Positions 13,128-23,355 of a DNA stretch of 35,441 nt are shown here, one piece after another. The DNA comes from Nymphaea colorata. Taxonomy: Eukaryota > Streptophyta > Magnoliopsida > Nymphaeales > Nymphaeaceae. Numbering within the stretch: position 1 is the first letter of the stretch; the number at the start of each line of letters is the position of its first letter. Made by a program: the position numbers and the translations under genes. The notes under the pieces are model-generated. The model did no database searches, was not told the origin of the DNA, and was given only the letters and a program-made list of their open reading frames with translations. The stretch is from the NCBI RefSeq assembly GCF_008831285.2, contig NW_022205130.1, positions 1-35,441 on the forward strand, read 5' to 3'.

Positions 13128-14537
13128 TCACACAATAGTGTTCCTATATTTATCCACAACTCCATGCAGTAAAAACTAATGGTCCAATACTTGCCGAATC
13201 TCAAACCTCCTCACTGCTTTCTTCTGCAGGCATCCCTTCATGAACTACACTGCAGCCCACGACACATCGATCTGGTTGGGATAGTAAACCTCCTCGTCCA
13301 CTATCTTCACCATATCGTTGATCGTCCTGATCTTGAAGGGCGGCTAGCCGAACAAAAGCTCGTATGTTAGGACGCCAAGACACCACACGTCGATTTTGCT
13401 ATCGTACTGCTCACTCTTTATGACCTCGGGAGAGCATAGAGAGGAGTACCGCATTGGGTGTCCCGCATGAGAGGGGAATGCACCGCCCATCCAAAATCAC
13501 ACAGCTTCGCAGAGTTCTAAAATATCTATATTTTTACTTAATGCAAGAGAATATTTTCGGGTTTTATATCCCGATGGATAACATTCATTTTGTGCAGATA
13601 TTCCACAGCTTTTCCGATCTCTTTAACATACTTCTTCACATCTTTTTCCTGTATGCAATTGGACGAACTTTTACTCATCATTTTGAAGAGATTTCCTCCG
13701 AGGCAAGGCTCCAGAAGCAGGTATACATAGTTTTCATCAACGAAGAAGGAGTAGAGATGGACTATGTTGGGATGGTCCACGCAACTTTGTATCTTAATTT
13801 CCCGGATGAGTTGAGCCATGTTGTTCTCGTCCAGGAAGGTACGGTCGATCATCTTGAGGCAGAAGATGAACCTGCTCGCCTCGTGCCTATATCGTATGGT
13901 GAGTACTGGACCAGATAGACCTTGCCGAAGCAGCCCTCATCTACAAAGCGGATCACCTTGAAATACTCCTACCGACCGCACCATTGCACTCGGATCGTCC
14001 CTCTTCCCTTTTCCTCCTTCCGCGATGGCAAGCCTTGTGGGGCTTTGGTGGGACTGAGGGAGGCGGTGGTGTGGAGCATGATGGTGTTGCCCTGTGAGGT
14101 GGAGCTTTTGGTCTTGAGTGGAGAGCTGTTGCTGCTAGAGTTGGAGATGATGCTTTCGGCTTTCTTTTTCAGCTCCAGCTGGCGCGCCTTGATCTTGCTG
14201 AACTTTTATTTCTGGGCGTCGTTCAGTCGCGAGGGGGGAGCACGCGGAGCTTCCTCCAAATTCGCTCCCGATTTCATGCCACCAACCGACAACTTCTTCA
14301 CCTACAATGAAAAGTCTAGATATTTTGCCCCTCGACCATTTTACCCTCAATTTAGGGAGAATTTTCCCATGAGTGCAGCGCATTAGACACTGTCTTTCTT
14401 TCCTTGGGACTCTCGGGGGATTCCAGGCTCTGTGGGTCACGATTCTCGGGCAGCAGAACAATTTTAAACTGATTTTGTTGGAAACTTTTGGTTTGTAATG
14501 GGTCTTTGGAATACATATCAATTATATTATTATGCAT
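13128..14537 (-). CDS. Aurora-like Ser/Thr protein kinase, about 446 aa
   Basis: An N-terminal low-complexity region of about 180 residues precedes a complete kinase fold: glycine loop [11 protein letters not shown] (about residue 190), lysine in FCLKMIDR, helix-C glutamate in [28 protein letters not shown], a DVWCLGVL segment and GEPPFKI. FGWxVH, REIxIQ and the KPPF-like loop point to the Aurora group, mitotic kinases of spindle and basal body. The first glycine of GxGxxG is replaced by Asp. Introns: 14316-14344 (29), 13887-13906 (20), 13517-13537 (21). Between GTPLY and PEVIKSEQ the frame changes by one base near 13427-13436; no intron repairs it, so either one base is missing here or the gene is damaged. 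The stop is TGA at 13128. The start is the first in-frame ATG ([10 protein letters not shown]), but coding-like sequence continues upstream to about 14690, so the true start may lie further up. Confidence 0.82.
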
Positions 14538-14867
14538 TTTCCCAGAGCGGAACTTCTCGAGGTTATCCCTTCCATTATGCCTGATTTTGACATCCCAGGA
14601 CTGCAGCAACCGAACGCTGAACGTTCGTGGGTTTTCCTTGGCAGAATTATGCGAAATCCTTTATCGGGTCGAGAGAACTTGTTGAGTAAAGGTTATATGC
14701 TCGCGATTAAAGGAAAAATAAATAGAAACATGAGATAATATATAAATAATAGTATTGATGAATAGATGGGGGGTTTGGCTGGAGAGTATAACGTTGATCA
14801 AAATTGGAAATTAAAACGTCGATTCAGCTATAGTTAAAAATAGTAAATAGATAGATAATGGATGTTG
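14538..14867. other. Spacer, 330 nt, upstream of the kinase
   Basis: AT-rich in its left-to-middle part. On the minus strand the kinase frame stays open from 14537 to about 14700, with coding-like sequence but no ATG, so part of this stretch may be a 5' exon. The rest shows nothing recognisable. Confidence 0.4.
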
Positions 14868-16596
14868 TCACACATTTTCTCTCCTATCTGGTCTCGTATC
14901 TAAAAGCTCTTGTTTTGTTTGGTTCTTTCCTTGGGGGGTGGCCGATAGTGAGTTTTCAGATACTGTCTTTTGTTCTTCTTTCTTTTGTTCTCGTTCTTCG
15001 TTTCGCATCTGATCGTAAAATCGTAACACTTTCTTCATTCTTTTTGATTATTCCAGTAGAGTCTTGACCATACGGATGTACCAAAAGTTTTAGTCGGTCA
15101 CGATTTCCTTCCTCAAGGCCCTGTAGAATCTTCGATCATTCGATTTGAGAAAAGAGAGGGTTGAGAATGAAACTTCGTAGGCCGTTTTTATGCATTAATC
15201 CTTGTATTGGATGATGTGCTTGAAGAAAAGGCCAATCACGAGAATTATCTTAGGATCTGCAGTCCTTTTTCTCTGAGCATGACCAAATTCATGACTATTT
15301 TGTTGAGAAATTCATTCATTTTTTAGTTTCTGTATTCGTATAGCTGAGCCATGCGGGGAAAGATTGCCTTACATTCCAGAATGCGATCGTTGATGATGGG
15401 ATCTGAGGCCTATAGTATGGTTTAGATGAAATCTAGACAGTTTCTGCTGACTTGCCATCGATTTCTTCCATCCTTTTCGGTCTGGTTCACCAGTTCCTCT
15501 GCTATCTTCTGCAGAAAGAGAATGCATATTTCTCGTGATGATTCTTTGCCGACTTTCGCCAGATTTAGCAGGAGTAAATGCGATACCCTCGTTTTGAATG
15601 AGATGTTGAAGTGGTACAAAGTGTTCAGGATTTAGTGGATGTATAGGGCGAACTCTTGAAGTTCACATCCCCCTTAGCTTTCCTTTGAAGCATCAATCAC
15701 ATCAAAGAAAGCACGCAATCGATCAGTTGACATTTCGGCTATTTGGATAATCAAAAGCTAGGTTTTACCCAACAACCCTTGATTCCTAAAGTGGGACAAG
15801 ATTGCATTTTTGATCTCGAAGTATTTGTTGGCAAATCTTCTTTTGTTTGTAGCGCTTGAAAAGCTGACAAGCTGTAGAAGTTTATTCATCTTTTTGCATT
15901 CGCTGGTATTCATTCCTGATTGTTTGATAAAGTCCAGTATGTCGATGAGAATTGCATATTTTAATCTGAGTGATCGATAAAGCCCTAGGAGGGCCTCTCT
16001 GGTTGAGGGTGCTCAAGAGATAAAACGCTTGCGCTCTGATATTCTTGTGAGTATTGGATGCAATAGTGTCGGTGAAGAAAAAGGAAGGAATTGTGGTGTG
16101 GTTGAAGAGGTTTGGAAAGTTTTGGTTGCTGATCTATGAGGCTAGCTGGGCCAGCAATTTGGTTGAGACTGCCCTAGGTATTCATGCTAGCGTCTTCTCA
16201 CTACCATAGCCAGTCTCGGCACGACTCCACTTTCTAAGAGGAATTCTTCTCCTCTAAGCCAAAGTTGAGGCTAGAACTTCCAAAGTCCGACGATTCCCTG
16301 GTAGACTTTCATGACGTCTTCATTGCTGAGCATTTCAATATATTCCTGGAGGTCTTAGGAGCGATAAAGCTTATACGATTTGTATGTGAGTCTATGTGGC
16401 TTAGATTTTACTGGAGGATGAAGTTTCTGTGCGGTGACTCTTTGGTGATCTCAGCAAACTATCCATAATCTCCTTCGCTGAACTCTCGCTCATCGATCTG
16501 CCTGATGACCTCTTGGAAGTGTCGATTCTTGGCGAAGATAGCTTCGCGGTTGTGCTGTCTCAGCTCTGAGCTGAGTCTTTGCGCGATGGGGAGCAT
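14868..16596 (-). CDS. Alpha-helical (armadillo-like) repeat protein, about 548 aa; importin-alpha-like at best
   Basis: The start ATG at 16596 gives MLPIAQRLSSELRQHNREAI, whose basic helix resembles an importin-beta-binding segment. Leucine-rich helical pairs follow (for example LLESGVVPRLAMVV and REICILFLQKIAEELV), as in armadillo or HEAT repeats. The last 50 residues are a charged K/E/Q-rich tail. Introns: 16392-16411 (20), 15999-16026 (28), 15249-15283 (35). The stop is TGA at 14868. At about 16172-16174 (a GGG run) the frame slips by one base between RRRQHEYLG and AVSTKLLAQLA; no GT-AG intron of the needed length fits, so one base appears to be missing. Coding length is one base short of 549 codons, which agrees. 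Nuclear import adaptor is only a suggestion from the N-terminal helix and overall size. Confidence 0.6.
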
Positions 16597-16885
16597 GAAG
16601 GTAACTTTTGATTATATGGCAGGCTCATTCCAGCGAGAATTTTGCTTGCAAGAGTCTGGCTAGCCACGCTAGTCATAAAAAATATAATGATGAGGGACTA
16701 ATCGAAAAATAAGAAGAGTTTCAAAGATAACATGAAATAATTAGCTAAGACTAGTCATCAATGCATTAAGATTGAATCTAGTTTGTTATCCATCATTCAA
16801 TCTAATTTGTTCATCTATTTTTCATTTTCTTTCAAGCATCATACGCTAAGCAATAACGCAATACCCACTTGATAAATAATTAAAA
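16597..16885. other. Intergenic spacer, 289 nt
   Basis: AT-rich sequence between two leftward genes. It contains a near-repeat of 'ttgaatctagtttgttatccatcattcaatctaatttgttcatc' style (TCTArTTTGTT at about 16777 and 16801). No coding frame was seen. Confidence 0.4.
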
Positions 16886-17289
16886 TCACATCTTCGTCCT
16901 CGATCCAGCTCTAACCACATCATCCTTCCTGTTGCTGTTCACTTTCAATGCCTCAGTATTGTACTCGAGGATCTCGTTTTGCTTCTGTCGTTTTTATTTC
17001 ATCTTCTTCTCGTATTTCAAGACGAATTGGGCAGCGAATTCATAGACGTTGCTGGGTTACGGAAGGCCATTCTTGCAAATGCTTCTCAGGAACTGTTCGT
17101 ATGCGTTGACGATGCCGGTCTGTTTGAGGATTTAGACTATGTAACTGTTACCGTACGTTGTTGCCTGGCGACTTATTTCTATTGTTCAATCTTTGCCTCC
17201 TAGAGCTCTCTCCTGTGGCGCTCTCTCATCTTCTCCTTATCTTTTTTGTTCAGAGGCTTGTTTTTCTCCTTAGATTTTTATTTGTTCAT
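16886..17289 (-). CDS. Small charged coiled protein, 127 aa
   Basis: The ATG at 17289 opens a strongly basic/acidic helix (MNKEKSKEKNKPLNKKDKEK, then RERHRRELEEAKIEE). A compact core follows with the patterns GIVNAYEQFLRSI, KNGLPEPSNVYEFAA and FVLKYEKKMKEKR. This core has the look of a conserved small ciliary or scaffold protein, but I cannot name the family. One 20-nt intron, 17137-17156 (GTACGGTAACAGTTACATAG), restores a coding length of exactly 128 codons with a TGA at 16886. UAA/UAG occur six times and read best as Glu inside the charged helix. Neighbours read the same way, with a 97-nt gap to the START-like gene. Confidence 0.72.
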
Positions 17290-17378
17290 GAGAATATATA
17301 TATATAAGGAGCAATAAATGAATTAATAAAGGAGGATTTAGTGGAGTATGGAATTAATGGTAATGATGAATCAAATGA

Positions 17379-18599
17379 TCATAGTTTTTATGGTTGTTTT
17401 GCTTGGAGTTCTTATAATCTTTCCTTAATTTTTTCTCTTACGAACATAGAGAACTCAGGATTATTGTTCATGCTTTCTTCCCATTTCGAGCCTTTGAATT
17501 TGCTACTGATGTCGAGGAGATTGTAAAAGAGTTCCTTTCCTATTTTTCGAGTAACATATTCTTCGATGAATTAGGGAAGAAAATGAATTCCGTTATCAAT
17601 GCTGAAGGAAAAAGTGAGCCTTCCTACGCCTGCTCGAAGAGGTTAGTAACTGATCACGAAGTATTTATACTTCAAGCCTACATAATCTTCATTAAAGGAA
17701 GCATCAATCCCTTCCTGTTTGAGCTCATCTTGGTCCAAAGACCGAATATAAAGAAAAACATCTTTTGTGGTCTTGAATCTTAGGTAGGCAATCCCTTTGA
17801 AAAAGCCTTCTCTTCTTGAGACTAATGGAAAATTGAAGACAGAGTAGCCAACCTTGGAGTTTCTTGCGCTATCTTTAAGCAGGTATGACTTTTAGCAAAA
17901 GGGTATGAATTCTGCGAAGTAGTTAACTTCTGTGAGTAGCATAGCGAATTATTCAAAAGGAACGTTGAGTTCGGTCTGTAGCTGAGCTCCTATGGTGTTT
18001 TATTATGACCTCGTTGAAATCTTTATGCCTTTTTTGTTGTATTTCTCAATGAAAGGCTCACGGTTCAACTCCTTCTCATAATAAAGCAAATCCTTCATTT
18101 CTTTTTATATGAGGGTGATGGTTTCTTGCTTGAAATGCCCAATGTGATGATTGGACATGTCCTTTTGCCATTCTTCTTCGATTTGATGTAACTTATTCAA
18201 AAATTATTCTTCAGAGATGTTCCTGTTCTGCTTTATCATGGCTTTGAGCCTTTATAATTCCTTGGTAATGTCATAAGCACTGTCTATATCGTGCCCCTTA
18301 TAGCTATGGATGCATTTTTGGTAGAGATGTATGAACTAATGGAAATCCACAAACTCCTATCTTTTTTCTTCCTCAGCCGAGATTTTTTCTTATTCCTCTC
18401 TGAGACACTAATCTTAAAGCTTTTATTCCTAAATTAATTTCAGTTGGGTTTATTCCAATTTATTTTGGATTTCGCTTTCAAGGTTACTAGGCGTGAGGGC
18501 TTCATTGGAAACGTTGTCTGATCCATATTTTTTCAAGGTTAACTGTTGAGGCTCGAAATCTTTATTCGGTTTGGATTAATCGTCGCAGCACTGTCCCAT
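17379..18599 (-). CDS. START-like lipid-binding protein A, 406 aa
   Basis: An uninterrupted frame with no intron runs from ATG at 18599 to TGA at 17379 (407 codons exactly). It begins MGQCCDD, a classic N-myristoylation plus palmitoylation signal, so it is probably membrane-anchored. Residues about 40-85 are a Glu-rich coiled coil; a conserved block HLYQKCIHSYKGHD follows; the C-terminal 220 residues look like a START-type lipid-binding fold (KISTRSEENTIGA, RNSKVGYSVFNFPLVSRR, FNEDYVGLKYKYFVISY, KFKGSKWEESM). Its neighbour at 18811-20043 is a full-length paralogue in the same orientation, so the pair arose by tandem duplication. START assignment is from overall pattern, not a search. Assigning UAA/UAG as Glu aligns this protein far better with its paralogue than Gln does. 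Confidence 0.82.
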
Positions 18600-18810
18600 C
18601 TGTTTCGAATATATTTAAAATTCCTGTAATATGCAAAAATTAAAGTTATTCTTTCTTTCTGGGTATGGAATTCAGTAAAAAAATAGGCCTATTTGATGGT
18701 TTAAATCATTTTGATGTCATGATAAAGTTTTATGAATGATTAATATTTATCTTCTATTCAAAAAACGAATGAAAAAATGTGGGAATTAAGAAATGATATT
18801 TGAAATCAAA
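18600..18810. other. Spacer between the tandem paralogues, 211 nt
   Basis: Very AT-rich (for example runs of attt and aaat around 18700-18800). It should hold the promoter of START-like A and the 3' end signals of B. No coding potential was seen. Confidence 0.45.
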
Positions 18811-20043
18811 TCATTGTTTTTCTTTCTACTTTTCCTGCTAAAGGCATTCTAATTGTTCCTTGATTTTCTACCGTATAAAGATCGAAAGATCAGGATTCTA
18901 AATCATGCTTTTTTCCCATTTCGATCCTTTGAACTTTTTGCTGATCTTCATGATGTTGTTGAAAAACTTCTTTCCGAACTCTCTGGTGATATAATCCTCA
19001 AGAAAATCAGGCAAAAAATGCACGCCATTATCAATATTAAATGCAAATCTCAATTTTCCCACACCAACTCCCAAAGGCTCATAGTTTAGCACAAAGTATT
19101 TGTAATCCAAAGTAACGTAATCTTCGTTTAGAGGGGTTTATACTTAGAACTACTTTTTCAGGTGAGGCTTATCGTGGATCGATCGAGTAAAGAGAAAGAT
19201 ATCCTTGTGATGCTTGAACCTGAAATATGCAGCTCCTTGAAAGTAGGCCTATCTCCTTGCGATCATTGGAAAGTTGAGGACTATGTATCCCACTTTTGAG
19301 TTTCTTCCACAGTCCCTGACAAGCGTTGACTTCTCGCAGTACGGCACTAAGTCAGTGAAGTAGGGGACTTATGTAAGGATCGCTGCAAATTATTCAAAAG
19401 GGACATGCAATTAAGTCTCGATCATGGCTCCTATTGTGTTTTCTTCCTTTCTGGTGGAGATTTTGATTCCATCTTAATTGTATTTTTCGATGAATGGAGC
19501 CTTGTAGACCTCATGATAGTAGTAGAGAAGTTCTTTCATCTCCAGTTCAACTTTTTTGATGAATTCCACATCGAAAGGGTGCAGTTGAAGGCTAGCGTTA
19601 TCCTTTTGCCATTTTTACTCTGCGATTTTTAGGTTTTGATAGAATTGCTACTAGGTAAGCTCTCGAGTGGTTTTGATAGTTTCCTTTAAGGTTTAGATTT
19701 GCTTGATGACATCTGTGGAGCTGTCGACGTCATGGCCTTTGTAATGATGGATACATTTTTGGTAGAGATGGATTATTTCATGAAAATCTACATATTATTC
19801 TTTCTTCTATTGTTAGATCTACAGTATCTTCTCCTATGTCTGCAATCTTTGTTCTTCTTCCCGCTATTATTGAAGCAACTTTATCTAAACTTCTTCCATT
19901 TTTATTTCATCTTTCTTTTCTGCTTCGAAGATCCTCACTTCCACTTTTTATCCTTGTTTGTTGTATTACTCTTACTTTATCTTCAATTATTGTGGATCGA
20001 AGTATTGGGTTTGGGCGGACTAGAGAGCACAGCATTGTCCCAT
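18811..20043 (-). CDS. START-like lipid-binding protein B, 410 aa
   Basis: Intronless frame from ATG at 20043 to TGA at 18811 (411 codons exactly). It starts MGQCCALES, the same acylation signal as its neighbour, followed by a Glu/Gln-rich coiled coil to about residue 90, the shared block HLYQKCIHHYKGHD, and the START-like C-terminal half (KISTRKEENTIGA, RNSKVGY, LNEDYVTLDYKYFVLNYEPL, KFKGSKWEKSM). It is clearly homologous to the 17379-18599 product over its full length, with moderate divergence; hence an old tandem duplication. The likely role is carrying or sensing a membrane lipid at a specific compartment; ligand unknown. It uses more than 25 in-frame UAA/UAG codons. Confidence 0.82.
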
Positions 20044-20235
20044 TTTTGTTACGGCCGGTAATTATAACTTACAACAATTAAAAGATCAGTAATATAAGAA
20101 TTGATCTGAAAGGATTTTGGAAAATCGAAGGGGAAAATGAAGGTTAATACATATATTTATTCATTTATTAAGACATTTATCAAGATCATTGATGCTATCT
20201 GATGCAATTTTCGATGGCGTTATCGAGGCATTTTT
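20044..20235. other. Intergenic spacer, 192 nt
   Basis: AT-rich gap between the start of START-like B and the stop of the next leftward gene. Nothing recognisable beyond presumptive promoter sequence. Confidence 0.4.
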
Positions 20236-21789
20236 TCAAAAATTATTGCTATCTTGTCCCTATTTTTCGATCTAAAGTATGCTATCCTTATTCTTGATGA
20301 TGTTTGCTCCTTTGATCTTATTTCTACTGTGCAAAATCTCCGATTTATTGGTTTTACTTTTCATGTAATTCATAAAAGTCAAATTCTTTTGTATTTTTTT
20401 CAAGTGGACCATTTCTCTTTTTTACATTTCTTGCTCGTTGAGAAGGTTTGTGCTCATGGATTTGTTTTTGGTGCGGCTCCAGAAGTAAGCCTGCTTGAAG
20501 ATGTCTTTTAGTTGCTGGCGTTGATGGAATTATTACATTTTTTATTGGAAATCTTTCACTTACAGTGCGTTGGAGACTGAAATGTTAGATCCTTGGAGGA
20601 CTTTGTCAGTCTTTAGATCTGAATGCAGGTCATTGGTAAAGATGTTCATTTATTCAATGCTTTCCCTTTTGTTTTTACTGTATTCTTAGCTGCTTCGATG
20701 CGCATCGAAAGATTGTGTAGATTAGCGATACTCTTTGTAATGTTTTTTCATGTTGGGAAAGATGGTGACGAGTTTATTTCTTAAATTTTTGTATATTTTG
20801 GATTTGTTTGCATTCATCCTTTCCCACTCCTGAAAGAAATCCTTGGTCAGGACATTCACTTCGTTTTCATAGGTTTCGGTATTGTTGATGTTGATTGAAC
20901 TCATTTATAGGTTTTGCGACTATCTGTTTCTTCCGATTTCGTTAATGTTTACATGATCTTACTTTTCTTCTGATATTTTGGGGATTTCTATGTAGATTTC
21001 TTTCGTATCTTTTCCATAGCTATGCTTTTCATATCTTTCAATCTATACCAAGCATTTATTGATGTTTATCTGTTATGCTTAGGGGTGAAGTTCAATCGTT
21101 CTTGAGATTTAATTATCTTTGTTCTTTGGACTTTGTCTTATTTAATTTTGATCTCTTGCGATAGTTCTTGATCTGCTTCTGAAGGTGGGTATATGTCTAT
21201 CTATTTTTTCTGTCCGATGGCTTTTTATTTTCAATCTATTGTCTGCGCTGATATGATGAGATTCTCTATTCTCTTCAACAGACTAATTAATTTTGCTGAT
21301 CCGATAGGTCCTTGCTGGTTATTCGTTATATCTTAGTGATTAATTTTTCTTTTCAACTTTCTGTGGTTCAACATCTTTCTCATTTTCTCTAAAAGTTTCA
21401 TCTTGTTGGGTTTTTATGATTCTGCTTTGAAGGATATCGATGAATTTCTATTTTTCGCTTTGCGGTAGGGTGAAATTAGATGAGCGGTTTATCTATGGCC
21501 CTTGATATCTGTTAGAAAGATTATTCATAGTTTTTCTCATGTTTTACTAGATGGCTGGTGAAGGTTTTTGGAATTTTTGTTTATTTCTTCGGACGAGGAT
21601 CTTATTGTTGCTTCTTAGGTCTTCTTTGATGACTGAATCAATGGCTAAGAAATTTTTATTGTTATTAGTGGACTGATTATGATGAGTATGTGATGCTCGG
21701 TTGCTTCCTTCATGCCTGTATTGCGGTTCTGAGTGATTGGAGGCAATTTTTCGATCTGGGAAGGGCAAGCTGGTTGCTCTTTGCTTCAT
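20236..21789 (-). CDS. Basic, low-complexity orphan protein, 517 aa
   Basis: A single frame with no TGA runs 518 codons from ATG at 21789 (MKQRATSLPFPDRK) to TGA at 20236; every triplet line was checked for in-frame TGA. No family was recognised. Residues 1-300 are rich in N, S, R, H and Q and look disordered (for example RSRSRTIARDQ). Residues about 300-517 become helical and charged, with blocks such as FFQEWERMNANKSKIYKNLR and FKQAYFWSRTKNKSMS. It could be a cytoskeletal or nucleic-acid-associated scaffold given its charge; that is a guess. It is transcribed leftward, in line with its left neighbours. Confidence 0.72.
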
Positions 21790-22450
21790 TTTTCAACTGA
21801 TTTCAATTCCTTTATTTCTATTTATTAGAAATAATAAAGTTATTTTATTATTGCTCCACAAAGCAAATGCCTTATGGTTGATCAATAATCTTCATTCTTT
21901 TGTTATTATTTTTTATGTTTTTGTTTGGAAGAGTGTGGTTCTCTTGTTCAAGCATTTATTTATATGCTAAGACTTCTTTGCTGGTCTCATGAGTATTCAC
22001 GCTTAGATAAGCTTCTTATGATGGTCATGATGCTACTTTTATTTTATTTATATTTGAGATGATTTCAAATTTTAATACTACCCAAGATAGGTATATAAAG
22101 GCAAAACCTCCATTAATATTAACTAGGTTTTCATGAAGTGAAAATGTTATTATTTCGGTATAAACTTCTTCAGAATAGCAAAAAACATGGTCACCAACTA
22201 TCCATTTCACCTGGTTTTCACTTTTTACTATATGCATTAGCCTTGATTCATTTCTCGAAAAAATAAAATAGAGAAAACGGCAAAATTATACCAAAATATA
22301 TGAGCGAAGGCCTCTCCACCCTCCATCCTAATCCCTTCATGCAATCCCCAATCATTTTTTCCAAACACCAACCAAAAAATGTATGCGCGCCCTATATATT
22401 CTATGCTCTAAATCCAATTGTCATAATCAATAATACAATTGTTAATCTAC
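21790..22450. promoter_or_regulatory. Largest gap: divergent intergenic region, 661 nt
   Basis: This separates a leftward gene (starts 21789) from a rightward one (starts 22451), so both promoters must lie here. It is very AT-rich, especially 21800-22120. It also contains one weak ORF (22025-22237). No TATA-type or palindromic element was convincing. Being the longest gene-poor stretch, it is also the best candidate for an origin of replication, but nothing in the sequence proves that. Confidence 0.4.
22025..22237 (-). CDS. Possible small ORF, 70 aa
   Basis: ATG at 22237 to TGA at 22025 would encode a 70-residue peptide (start MHIVKSENQVKWIVGDHVF) with an IYLSWVVLKFEII hydrophobic patch near its end. 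Base composition is as AT-rich as the spacer around it. No homologue comes to mind. It may be a real small protein, a fragment of a longer spliced gene, or chance. Confidence 0.25.
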   Translation of the reverse strand: MHIVKSENQVKWIVGDHVFCYSEEVYTEIITFSLHENLVNINGGFAFIYLSWVVLKFEIISNINKIKVAS

Positions 22451-23224
22451 ATGGACATCTGGAACTACAAGACACAAGGCTTCAACTATGAGAAATACAG
22501 GCCTGCTTACCCCCCAGAGCTATGCCGCCATGCCATCTAACCTCTTTCCAACAGAAAAAGGTACTTGGATATTGCGGTCGGGACAGGGAAAATATTACTT
22601 AGTTTTTGCGAGAATTTCTAAGAAGTAAAAGGAATCGACGTAAGTGACCAAATGCTGTCCGTGGCAAAGGCAAACGTCTCAAAATTCTTGGAAACACATC
22701 CAACCCACTCCTCGATACTCTTATAAAAAGTCCACGTAATGCAGCTCAGCGAGGAGGAGAAATTCGATCTTATCACGGTCGGACAGGCCCTCCACTTCTT
22801 CCCTGGGGAAGGGACGCTCAGAAAGCTGAAAAACATGCTGAACGAGGGCGGCATGTTTATGACCTTCGGCTACGTGCTGAGGGAAGTCAAAAGCTAATAA
22901 AACCCAAGGGAAAACGACCACTTTTACGAGTTCTACGACCGGATGCTGCCCTACTTCACCTTCGACATGTACGAGCTGCACCGCCACTACACCGACAAGG
23001 AAAAGTACCCCTTCGAGGAGGTCTTCGATAAGGTGGACCGCAAGCAAACCGACCTCGTTCTCGAGCTCACCAGGGAGGAGTACATTAACTACCTGAAGAC
23101 GTGGTCAGCCTACAACCTCTGCCAGACTCAGGAGGGGGTCGATCCCATCCTCGAACTCGTCGAAAAGTGCGCCGATAAGGTCACCTGCACCTTTGACTAC
23201 TTCCGGGTCCGCTGCTTCAAGTGA
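22451..23224 (+). CDS. Class I SAM-dependent methyltransferase, 257 aa
   Basis: Start MDIWNYKTQGFNYEKYRPAY matches the N-terminal signature of the trans-aconitate/Crg1-type methyltransferases. Motif I is LDIAVGTGK (about residues 39-47; usual consensus LDvGcGtG), followed by VKGIDVSDQML (motif for the ribose-binding acidic residue) and FDLITVGQALHFF (motif IV). The length fits the family. The substrate cannot be told from sequence; relatives methylate small carboxylic acids. The frame is intronless, 258 codons, TGA at 23222. The 3' two thirds (about 22740-23220) is markedly GC-rich with C/G-ending codons while the 5' end is AT-richer with UAA/UAG codons. It reads away from the leftward block and is followed after 131 nt by the MSH4-like gene on the same strand. 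Confidence 0.85.
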
Positions 23225-23355
23225 CTTCATGATTCCTCGCCTTAATCATTATAAGCAACCACACCCATAAGACCACCTTTTCTATCACCTAGCCTATACC
23301 CTCGCTCGCTTATATACTGTTCTGACTGAAAAGTCTAATATAAAAATATAAGAAA

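Noticed and set aside
15999-16026. A second frameshift in the helical-repeat gene
   Set aside because: A 28-nt GT-AG intron (15999-16026) restores the frame, so no damage is needed there.
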